From Adiantum capillus-veneris (Eukaryota > Streptophyta > Polypodiopsida > Polypodiales > Pteridaceae), in NCBI GenBank assembly GCA_014529385.2, contig CM043958.1, positions 145,815,234-145,879,233 on the forward strand: a DNA stretch of 64,000 nt, in the 5' to 3' direction. Below are positions 37,470-46,453 of this stretch, piece by piece (positions within the stretch are counted from its first letter, which is position 1; every line of letters starts with the position of its first letter). The notes under the pieces were generated by a model, which was not told where the DNA came from, did not search any database, and saw nothing but the letters and a program-made list of their open reading frames with translations. A program made the translations under genes and the position numbers.

Positions 37470-37727
37470 CTTATTGCTTCATCGTGTTATATGGTTACTC
37501 GTTCATAAGTGGGTGACCAAACACGAGATATTCAATCAAGTCATATTGGCCCTTTACACAACAAGTCCTACCAAGCACAAGCCTAAGTGTTATATTATTG
37601 CTTCATTCTTTGGGTTATATGGTTAGTCATTAGTAAGTGAGCAACCAGACATCTGATGTCCAACCAAAGGAGATTGGCCTTTTACCCTACAAGTCCTACC
37701 AAGCAGAAGCGTGAGTGCTACCTCAAC
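37470..37727. repeat. Tandem duplication, period about 128 bp
   Basis: Two diverged copies share TTATTGCTTCAT, TTATATGGTTA and ACAAGTCCTACCAAGCA. A smaller duplication of about 34 bp (CAAGCTAATTTA.GTG.CTTG) follows at about 37,760-37,825. Confidence 0.85.
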
Positions 37728-38121
37728 CTCTCTTAAGCCGTTGTAGACACGAGCACTGGTAACAAGCTAATTTAAGTGACTTGCATGTCCTAGTAACAAG
37801 CTAATTTATGTGGCTTGCATGTCACACTGAGCAAAGGTAATTTTAAAATTTACTTTTTGGCTCCACCACTTAGCGAGTAGGCAACAGGCAGCTAGAAGAC
37901 AGCCACTTTTCACGCAAGAGGTCGACAGGTCAAACTCACTACAAGGCGCTCGTGCCACTGCTTTTGCGCTTGTCTATCGTGAAGCAAGAATGGCGAGGGG
38001 TGTGCTTCAGTTACTTTCGCAGAGCAACGGACATCTTCTTCAGCCAACAAAATTTTGCTACCTCATTCTCAAACACATCAATGCAAATATGTGACACAAA
38101 CTTTAGCAGGTGGGTTCAACA

Positions 38122-38122
<1 letters not shown>

Positions 38123-38190
<68 letters not shown>

Positions 38191-38210
38191 CGCGCGTGCG
38201 CGCGTGCGCA
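38123..38210. repeat. (CT)n-(GT)n-(CG)-rich compound microsatellite
   Basis: A CT array runs into GT repeats and then alternating GCGCGCGTGCGCGCGTGCGC. About 38 bp of strict purine-pyrimidine alternation is a candidate for Z-DNA. A diverged 58-bp tandem duplication follows at 38,223-38,322. Confidence 0.92.
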
Positions 38211-38700
38211 ACACTCCCAATTGACGGGTGATAAACTTTCAAGCCATTGACTGGCCGAACGCTTCTCGACTCTGCAAGTCGACAGGTGAGAGACTTTGAA
38301 GCCATCAACTGGCTAAACGCTTTTTGTACATGTGCCCACCTCTTCTCTTTCTCTCAAGTGTTCCATATTTGGGGTGTGTTTGATTTCTCCTCTTTCTTTC
38401 AAGTGTGCCATATCTCCTTTGAGGAAGTAGAGCTTGACCCATTGGCTACGATGCTCACCCGTTCTAAGGTTTCCTGCTAATTGAACCCACAAACGCTCTA
38501 GACCAAAGAGTGTTAGACGACATATTTCTCTCTCATCAAGTGTGCCACGGCCGATCATTCTCTTCTTCTTCTCTCCTGAGTCCTGAGTCCTGGCTCTCGC
38601 TCTCGCTCTCGCAAGGCCAGCTAATTGCAATAGTAAAAGGAGAGCCTTCTCTGCACGAGGTACAAACGCATTTTTGGAGGCATTCGCTCCCACTGGTCAT

Positions 38701-38753
38701 ATCTCTCTCTCTCTCTCTCTCTCTCTCCCCCCCCCCCCCCCCCCCCCCCCCCC
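38701..38753. repeat. (CT)n followed by C27
   Basis: A CT array (38701-38726) continues into 27 consecutive C (38727-38753). Confidence 0.95.
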
Positions 38754-39895
38754 AAAGTGCAAATTGCGAAGGCAACAACAGAAAGAGCCTTGGGGGCAGC
38801 GCACCCTCATCCTTTCAACGTTACAATGAGGCTATGAGCCGACTTTAATAGCAATTTCCACACACATAAACATGCCTCGATACCTAAATAAATCAATCCC
38901 ATGTTCTTGTCAGTACCTTACCTTTTGACTCATAAATATAAAAGTCTGAACCACATCCAACATCTCTTCTCCCAGAGTCCCAGACAGGATCTAGTTTATA
39001 CAATTAAACCTCACTTTCCATTATGCAAAACCCACATCAGTGTTCCAAGCTTGCTGGCCACAGCACTGTTCCGAGCTGGGGTAGACGGTAGACCGTAGCA
39101 TTGCTCCGGCAGACTCACAAAAGTGATTGCCCTTTCACTGAAACGCGCTTTGATTCTTTGGTTTCGAGAAATAGAACTAGGAGTTAGAACCCAGAGTAAT
39201 AAAACCCACATCAATGCTCACAGATCCCCCCCCTCTCTCTCTCTCTCTCCGTTTTTTTTTTTGGGAAATGTTTTGTACACTTTTCACAAGCTTAGGATGA
39301 GGTCCACTGTGGAGTCTGGACTGCTTCATCCCCATATCTCTCAAAAAGACAGCATCCTCCAGCATTTTAATTTTGATGTGAGGCCAAGGTACTCTGACTT
39401 TGTACCTGCTAACACCATCAAATGCTTTCTCGTTTCTACAGAAACCAGCATCTAAATGATGAGATAACAAAGGAGCATCAATTCTGATAAGTGGCCAAAG
39501 TAACTGATTACATGGTTAGCTTGGCCTGTGTCAGGTCCTGCAAAATGGGCAGCATATATTTCCACCAGATGTTGAAACTTGACACCAACCAGATCCTCTC
39601 TCTCTCTCTCTCTCTCTCGTTATGAGCACAAGGTGCCGCCGGCGGGTGAATTCCTGACATGGATGTCACTTTTTGGCTGGCCGATGGCCGAGAAACTTCA
39701 AGAGCCACCTCCTCCAGCCAGCCGACTCACACGTTGCCAGTCCAATCAAATCATGTGCTTTCTGCTCCCGCCAGCAATAGGCTGCTCCTCGCCTCACGCT
39801 TCCAAGCCTCCCAATGCCCATGATGTGCTCGACCGCTCCAGCCTGCTGGCCACCCCTCCGGCTATGCCGAGCAGAGCCCGAAGCTCCCTTTTGCT

Positions 39896-39957
<62 letters not shown>

Positions 39958-40740
39958 AAACTACAATCCAGGGCTCGCCAAAAACATTTCCTGTAGGCCC
40001 TGATTAAAAAAAAGGCGTACTTGGTTTTTAGGTTGAAATTTGAAGCATTTGCCAGTATTTTTACTAAAACTTGTCAAACTTGATTAGTTTGCACTAAAAC
40101 TTGTCAAATTTGATGGGTTTTCTTCAAGGCAAGCTCCCACTGTAGCCAGGATTTTGTTATCTTTAGCCGATTAAAAATATACTAGACCCCAGTTTTTTGC
40201 CAACGCTCCTACAATCATTGTGAAACTGCTCCCTCTTCCCTCTTGAATGATGATGCCTGTTTGGGATAGCGAAGCAAAGGGATAAGTTTCGTGCGGTCTC
40301 CTTGGTGCTCCGAGGATTCTCTACATTTTAAGGGATGTGAACAGCTTAATTGAGCACAATGAACCCGCAGCTTGGTACACTTTCACTCACAACTTTGATC
40401 CAAGATCCACCTTCACAAACGAAAATCAATCCAGCATAAGATGTGCAAATTACAGAATATTGCTGAGTAGCAACAATCTACGCTGCCGAGTCTGGGCCTC
40501 CTTAGGCCTAAATTCGTCAATATTGGAGCAAACACTGCAGGACAGAAGATATGGCAATCAAGTGCATATCTCAGTTTTCCTCATCATCAAATAATAATAA
40601 TAATAATAATAATAAATAATTGCAACATAAAAGACACAAAATACATAAGAAGCCTGAATGAATCGAATCACCCATAAGAATAATCACCTGGCCAAGCCTG
40701 AATTTAATACAAATCTATGTATGATAAGGGTAGTACTTTA
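38754..40740. other. Gene-free interval between repeats and the DUF1645 gene
   Basis: Contains CT arrays at about 39233-39250, 39596-39618 and 39900-39953, and an (AAT)n array at 40590-40614. Part of the right end is probably the 3' UTR of the minus-strand gene that ends at 40747. No other gene supported. Confidence 0.5.
39900..39953. repeat. (CT)n microsatellite
   Basis: Array of about 27 CT units. Confidence 0.95.
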
Positions 40741-40746
40741 AAGCCA

Positions 40747-42888
40747 TTAGGAGACAGATTGTAAGGGTTTAGAGAGGGTTGCAATGGCTCTGTAGCTTTT
40801 GGACGGAAATCCAAGGCAGCCCAGCAATCCATGCTTGTAAGGAAGAAAGGTCTTCTTTCTGAGCTCTTCTGTGTGCGCTCTCTGCATGTTGTAATGTAGC
40901 GCATAGGGGCCCTTTTGGTTGGCCTTGTGGTGGGTATTGAGCTTCCCTTTACTGCTATTGTTTGATGCAGAAGAGGACAACATGGATGGAGGAGTGGATG
41001 GCATTGATGACACTGTAGTACTAGAATTGTTGCTCATATGTGAGCTTGCACTTTTCATTTTCATGTTGTTCATGTCATCCCCAGAGTTACTCATCATATC
41101 CATAGCCTGTCCTTCCCCAATTCCTGGGCTGCTGCAGCTTTCCCGCCTACTTGTACTTGACATATTGCTTTCACGCCCTGAGCTTCGCAGACTCAAACTT
41201 GTGTTGCTATGCCTTGCACTCTCTCCTCCACTATCACTCTTCCTGTGCAAAAAGCCTCTAAAACTCCATCTCTTCGAGCCCTTTGGCGTCCCTGCATTGT
41301 GCCTTGCGTCAATCTCACGCTGAATTGGATGCTTGCTCTTGATGTCTTCTGTGGAGGAGGAACCATTTGAGCTTGAATTCGACTTAGCAGAATGGTCGTC
41401 CCAATGAAATATTCTCAATGGAGAAGAAGACTGAGTTCTTCTGTGAGGAGGGGCATCCCTGTATGTCTCTTTTTTTCCTGACTTTCGAGATTCACTGGCG
41501 AAACTGCCCCTATCCTTTTCCATGGACTTCTCCATTGCCACAAGAAAAGGATCGAAGACTGCATTGTCAGGGCTGGCGATTCCGCATAGAACCCCCCGAA
41601 TATCGAATTTCCTGGGTGAGCGTGGCGATTGTGGTGCTGAAAGAGAACTTAGAGAATATCGATGGCTGTGTTTATTCTGATTGGCATTGTCTTTGATTAG
41701 TTGCTTCATCGGTAACACAGGGTTATCGAGGCGAGGTGGGGGGCGAAGGGGCCAAATCTGCTCCTTTGTGGCAGTCCCACTCTGCACGTGGTCATTAGCA
41801 AGAGCAAGCGTATATGCCGAGCTAGGACTATCATAGCCATCAAAGTGGTGCTTGAAGCTGTTGGAAGATGTTGAAATAGGTGTGGGCGACATAGGGGGTT
41901 CTTCATGCTCTGTAAAGCGTGCACTAAATTCGAACTCGGAGCTCCCAGATAGCAGAATAGATGCTGCATCATCCTCTCCATTGCTCGTCTCAGATGCGAC
42001 ACTTCTCGCCTTAGGAGTGCCTGGTTTTTCTTCCCATGCAAAAGGCACAGCAGAGGCATACAAACTGTTTCTAGAGTAGGATTGATCAAGATCCTTGACG
42101 ACTCTTCTGAGAGTAGCACAACTAACAGCAGCATCGTAGGCCACATATGATTGGTTCATCGACCCAAAAACCTGGTACTGATGGGAGCTGCTTGAATGCT
42201 TGACTTGTGCCGGTGCAGCCGCTTTCTGATCCCAAGAACGGTGCCCTGTTTGAAGAGATGGTTCAGCTGCCTGTTGAGCCCTCCTGGGGCCTTCCTCAAG
42301 CTTGGAAGGAAGAGACTCTGGGGACCAAGAGGAGCTGCTCTTATGGTGTGTTTGCAGAGGAAATAGAGGCACATTAGAGCTGCCATAGTGCTCAGATTGA
42401 ACAGGGCCGCGACAGCAAGGGGAGCTGCAGGAGCCATGATGTTGAGAATCATGAGCTTCTGTGTGGGGCGTCCAAGGCAGGCTTTCATGGAGCTCTGCAT
42501 ATTGACAAGATTTGAGAACGCACGAGGAGCTAATACCTGCAGACTCGCCATAACCATGTGCTTGAAGAGGAGGCTCCGGAGAAACCCTGTAGTCATGAGA
42601 CCAAGAGGTGATGCTTTGACAAGAAGAGTAGTCCATCATCATCTGCTGCACATGAGCTTGTTGTTGAGGAGGGCTGATTTTGGGCCAAGTGGGGCTTGCT
42701 GGTGCAGAGAAGTAGAAGCCCTTCTGCATCATTCGAGAGGGGCTTGAAGGAGCGCTCACGAAAGGGGTGGAGGTGCTACTCGAGAGCTCACTGCAGCAGG
42801 ATTCATGGTGAGTGGTGGGTGTAGTCAACTCTGGGAAGGTGAATCTGGACGGCGATCCCAGTAATGGAAATGTCAGGCTCTCCTGCAT
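40747..42888 (-). CDS. DUF1645-family protein, intronless, intact
   Basis: A single uninterrupted frame of 713 codons from the ATG at 42888 to TAA at 40747. The N-terminal 280 residues are Ser/Pro/Gln/His-rich and disordered. Then come VPFAWEEKPGTPKAR (a PF-x-WEEKPG motif also seen in DUF688-type proteins), EFEFSARF with MSPTPIS, and IWPLRPPPRL, which are DUF1645 N-terminal signatures. A basic Ser-rich middle contains KRWSFRGFLHRK. The C-terminus reads ALHYNMQRAHTEELRKKTFL then PYKHGLLGCLGF, the family's most conserved block. DUF1645 members are plant-specific; rice OsSGL affects grain length and stress tolerance. The molecular function is unknown, and the protein is probably regulatory. Longer than the usual 200-450 residues because of the disordered N-terminus. 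Confidence 0.88.
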   Translation of the reverse strand: MQESLTFPLLGSPSRFTFPELTTPTTHHESCCSELSSSTSTPFVSAPSSPSRMMQKGFYFSAPASPTWPKISPPQQQAHVQQMMMDYSSCQSITSWSHDYRVSPEPPLQAHGYGESAGISSSCVLKSCQYAELHESLPWTPHTEAHDSQHHGSCSSPCCRGPVQSEHYGSSNVPLFPLQTHHKSSSSWSPESLPSKLEEGPRRAQQAAEPSLQTGHRSWDQKAAAPAQVKHSSSSHQYQVFGSMNQSYVAYDAAVSCATLRRVVKDLDQSYSRNSLYASAVPFAWEEKPGTPKARSVASETSNGEDDAASILLSGSSEFEFSARFTEHEEPPMSPTPISTSSNSFKHHFDGYDSPSSAYTLALANDHVQSGTATKEQIWPLRPPPRLDNPVLPMKQLIKDNANQNKHSHRYSLSSLSAPQSPRSPRKFDIRGVLCGIASPDNAVFDPFLVAMEKSMEKDRGSFASESRKSGKKETYRDAPPHRRTQSSSPLRIFHWDDHSAKSNSSSNGSSSTEDIKSKHPIQREIDARHNAGTPKGSKRWSFRGFLHRKSDSGGESARHSNTSLSLRSSGRESNMSSTSRRESCSSPGIGEGQAMDMMSNSGDDMNNMKMKSASSHMSNNSSTTVSSMPSTPPSMLSSSASNNSSKGKLNTHHKANQKGPYALHYNMQRAHTEELRKKTFLPYKHGLLGCLGFPSKSYRAIATLSKPLQSVS

Positions 42889-42892
42889 GTTG

Positions 42893-42895
<3 letters not shown>

Positions 42896-42934
<39 letters not shown>
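42896..42934. repeat. (GA)n in the 5' leader of the DUF1645 gene
   Basis: On the coding (minus) strand this is a GA array 8 bp upstream of the ATG. GA-rich leaders in plants can bind BPC/BBR factors; whether this one does is inference. Confidence 0.9.
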
Positions 42935-42936
<2 letters not shown>

Positions 42937-43234
42937 GCGCCTCGTGATTCTGTGAAGAAGTGATGAAGATGAGATGAGAGATTGTCTCTCAAGAGTTGGG
43001 AGTCAGGACTGTGGGTGCGTATGCAGTTGAAAGAAAGGAGAGTGTGTGTGCGTGTCTCTTAATGCCACCTTTTCTTGAGAAAGAGAGCGTAGGCTATGTT
43101 GAGTCACATTGTTGACAGGAACGAGAGGATAAAAGGAAGCACAAAAAAATGTGCTAGAAATGCAATGCTTATAGAACCCAAATTTGACTTGACGATTATT
43201 GGCAAATAAGAGGGCGGCTTCCCCATCCTAAATT

Positions 43235-43482
43235 CACGTGGGCAAATTCCCTTCATTTTGTCAATTTGTCCTAAACCTTAGAAAGGGTTTGCACATGCAA
43301 TCCAACACTGTCCACCGAGGCCGACGTGGCACCCAAGACAGAGTTCGTTGCTGTGTCCTCTCAAATTTCACTACAGATAAAATTATCACGATCATTATGT
43401 GAGTTCCTCGTTTGAGAACTATGGTTGCGTGTGCGTATCTATTCTATATATTAAGCAGAGAGACATTCAAGGGGCCACGTGG
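43235..43482. promoter_or_regulatory. Stress-type motif cluster upstream of the DUF1645 gene
   Basis: About 350-590 bp upstream of the start codon lie a CACGTGG G-box/ABRE (43235-43241), a DRE-type core GCCGAC (43320-43325) overlapping an ABRE-type ACGTGGC (43324-43330), and a palindromic CCACGTGG (43475-43482). These are known targets of bZIP and DREB factors. Function here is inferred from sequence only. Confidence 0.45.
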
Positions 43483-43700
43483 TGCAATTTGCTTCATCCG
43501 GCAGTGTAGCCCTGCATCTCCGGTAACAGTGAGGACAGTGCATGCGCAAGGGGGGGGGAGAGAGAGAGAGGAGGCCGCCGGCCACACTAGTGATTCTTGT
43601 GGCGGGCAAGGTCCGAAGCTGAAGAGTTGGAGGCCGCTGAACTGAGGGTTGCCTCGTGTGCGTTACGCGTACCCTTAGAGCCCCCTCCCCCCAACCGCCC

Positions 43701-43731
43701 GACCCTTAAACTGCAACGCAGCTTAAGGGTC
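43701..43731. repeat. Imperfect 14-bp inverted repeat
   Basis: GACCCTTAA-A-CTGC / GCAG-C-TTAAGGGTC around a 3-nt loop AAC; one mismatch in the stem. No terminator or gene is linked to it. Confidence 0.85.
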
Positions 43732-44479
43732 CTTGATGTTCCTGGAAACTTTGCACATTTGGTAATCGGTGGCCTTGCACAATACAATTGTTCGCAACTC
43801 GTTATAATTGCGAGTCGATGGTGGTTGAGGCATCCCAATGAAAAAGCAACCATCTATTGACAGTCTCTCGATAAAATATGATCTTTTGTTGCATTGCATA
43901 ACCAAGTATGGGACGCACCTGTTGCACTTGAAGGGTCCTCCCCTTGCCCCTTTAAAGGGTCTATGGGGACCCTCTTCGAATAATCCCACCCTTTTAGTAA
44001 GGTGTGATTCTAATGCGCTAAGTTAACTCCATCTCTTTGCATGCACATCCAAGTTCCAACTCCACCAATTTTGGAGGAGCTCGTTCACTCATTTTTGTTA
44101 CCCCTACTTTCTGCATAAGTGTGTAGACTTCTCTACGATGATGTTCTCTCCAAATTTTGAGATTTGAAATGTATTGCATGCATTTTTTAAATAAAAAGCA
44201 TTTTCTCCCTCTCCCATTTAGCATAGTGACACCTTTAGCGTGTGAACTCTCTCTAAAACTTGGCAATACCATTCTCAGAGACGCATCATGCCAGTCAGCC
44301 ATGATGCCATGTTGCCAATCCTAATCTCATTCAATCTTTTGTTTTTTTGAGAAGGAAAGGACATGAACCCACACAGTCAACTCAACTCAAGGGAGTAGTT
44401 AAATTCAAAAGTACATAAAAGACCTGAATCAACAAAGTGAACAAACATGCCATGAAGCCATGCCACAGCCAATATCATA
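43732..44479. other. Unassigned interval
   Basis: Overlapping open frames on both strands of 60-90 codons, none with a recognised domain. Confidence 0.35.
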
Positions 44480-44706
44480 ACCCTAGTTGACTTAGAAGAG
44501 GCTCTCGCCTTCCCACGACACTAAGTGACACATGGGGGCACGGGGGTAGGTAAGGGGATCGACGGCGAAGGGTGACGGCGGGCATCTCAAGGTGGAGGAG
44601 TGCACTCAAAAAATGGCGGTGCCGTTGAGGGGTTGGGATTGGAACCCACGACGTCCCACCCCAACGCTTTTGGAAGCATGGGCTAACCACGTCGCCTATC
44701 CGCGCA
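44480..44706 (-). mobile_element. tRNA-derived SINE-like sequence
   Basis: On the minus strand the right end resembles a Ser/Leu-type tRNA: an A-box-like TAGGCGACGTGG then TTAGCCCATGC (44698-44670), and a B-box-like GGGTTCCAATCCC (44647-44635) with one mismatch to GGTTCGANTCC. A tRNA-unrelated body follows. No A-tail or target duplication was found, so the 3' limit is approximate. Confidence 0.5.
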
Positions 44707-44763
44707 CATGTGAAAGAACTCCCATTTTACACAATGATATAAACAATAAACCTGAACGGCCTA

Positions 44764-44802
44764 GAACTAAACCCGAACGAGGCCCTTGGCCGGGTTTAGT
44801 TC
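44764..44802. repeat. Perfect 12-bp inverted repeat, 15-nt loop
   Basis: GAACTAAACCCG pairs with CGGGTTTAGTTC. A direct copy of GGCCGGGTTTA follows at once. Confidence 0.88.
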
Positions 44803-45805
44803 TTGGCCGGGTTTAATTTTAATAAGCCATCTACGACCCAAAACACCTCAACGGTCGCGCGTGGAGTTCGCGTCCATTGATCCCCTCACTCCCCCCTCTT
44901 AAATGCTATGTGTTATTTAGTCTTGAGGCTCGCCTTGGAAGTCTTTATTCCCTCTTCTCATAACAATTGCACCTGCGAGCTCCTTGGAGCTCCTTGTAAG
45001 TCCACAAAATTTGGACAAAATTTGTAAAAGCTTTCTTTAACCCCTACCTCTTGAAGCTCCTACATGCATATTTTACCTCAATAGCGACCCAATTGTGCTT
45101 AATGCAATCTTCTCTCATGTTTCTTAGAACTTATGGCTCCCACGGTTTTGGCTTTTGGCTAACACTTCGATCTTGTCGGACAAGCTACCATTATTCTTTA
45201 GGTTACATTGGCATCTTTCCGCGAAGAAAAATATTCACAACAACAACTATTGACTAGAACTTGGAAAGACGAGTTGTAGACCAACAAATCCACATTACCA
45301 CTAGGCTACCACTCTATGTAGTTACTCAATTTACTAGCATTTCTTTGGTTACACTGGCATCTTTTCATAGAGAATGACATTTACAGGTAGAACGAGTGGT
45401 TAGAAGGTGCAAACACTAGACAAAGGCCCACACAAACACTTCTACTAGGCTTAGACCCCACCTTATTCTAAAAGTTACATTATCATCTTTTCATAAAGAA
45501 GAACATCTACAAACTCGGTCATCTGCTAAAACTTGCAAACAGTCGGTGAAGTTGAGAGGTAAAGGTGAAGTATTGCATCATCATGAGCATCAAGGAGACG
45601 TCAAGGATGCATTGAGAAGCAAGGATGCATTGAGAAGCATGTTTGAACATGAAGGGATAGTGATGAGGATGTGAGGGTGTGCAGACCCAAAAGCTAGTAA
45701 CTCCGTCATACCTTTTATTTTCAAAATTGATATACACAACTGTCATAATATAATCTGATGTTCTTATGTTACCACGTACCAACAACCCACATGCCCTACC
45801 TCCCT

Positions 45806-45855
<50 letters not shown>

Positions 45856-46453
45856 CTTTGTGTGTGTGACTATATAATGGTTGATTGTGTAGCATATTTA
45901 TTAGTGCATAGAAAACCTCTTTACACATGCAAGGATATGGCCTCTTTTTTCTATTGTTCTTGTCTATACAATGTTATACACGGAGCCTATGTGAGGATAT
46001 TCTTTCATGGATGCATCCTTGAAAAAGTGTCATTATTCAAGATCAAGATCAAGAAGGCCTCCCTGGGAGCAAAAGGTCTTCATTAGGGCCAAAAACGACT
46101 CAAAAAGGGTTGTGTAAGGAATTGGTTAAATTACTAATTAGCAGAGCTGTTTGTGGTCAAAACGGCTCCAAATTTGTCCGTTTTGGTCATTTAAAGCATA
46201 TCTACGCAATCTAAAGCATATCTAGGTACATATCTCTAAATATTCAAAAAGATATCGTTTTCTTCACATTCCTTTGTGGCTCACCTCGAAATTTGTTTTC
46301 ATTTACTTCACTTGGCGGCAAATAGTTGTTTCCACTTTTGAATCTCTCTTTTTTCTCTCACCTTTCGCGAGCTTTTTCTCTTCTTCTCTGATGCACTTTC
46401 TTCTCTGCTGCTACATTATTTTCATTATACTTTCTGCTCCTTCATTACTTACA
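44803..46453. other. Gene-free interval left of the four-gene cluster
   Basis: Contains an 18-bp tandem repeat (AAGGATGCATTGAGAAGC, about 45,600-45,640) and a CT array (45805-45850). A TATATAA box at about 45,871 could serve gene 1. An inverted pair near 46,150-46,180 (GGTCAAAACGG ... CCGTTTTGGTC) could mark an element border but is not proven. Confidence 0.4.
45805..45850. repeat. (CT)n microsatellite
   Basis: CT array after CCTCCCTCCCTC. Confidence 0.95.

Noticed and set aside
37936-37950. CACTACAAGG as a second CACTA terminus
   Set aside because: No subterminal repeats or A-rich continuation as at 58474.
38510-38848. 112-codon frame with poly-Pro
   Set aside because: Crosses CT and C27 tracts; low complexity.
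39579-40007. 142-codon Ser/Pro/Leu frame
   Set aside because: Two CT arrays make up much of it, and the middle has no recognisable domain.
40919-42747. Several frames antisense to, or out of frame with, the DUF1645 gene
   Set aside because: Shadows of a long conserved coding frame.
43412-43989. Overlapping 77-88 codon frames on both strands
   Set aside because: No start context, domain or codon signal; the frames mirror each other.
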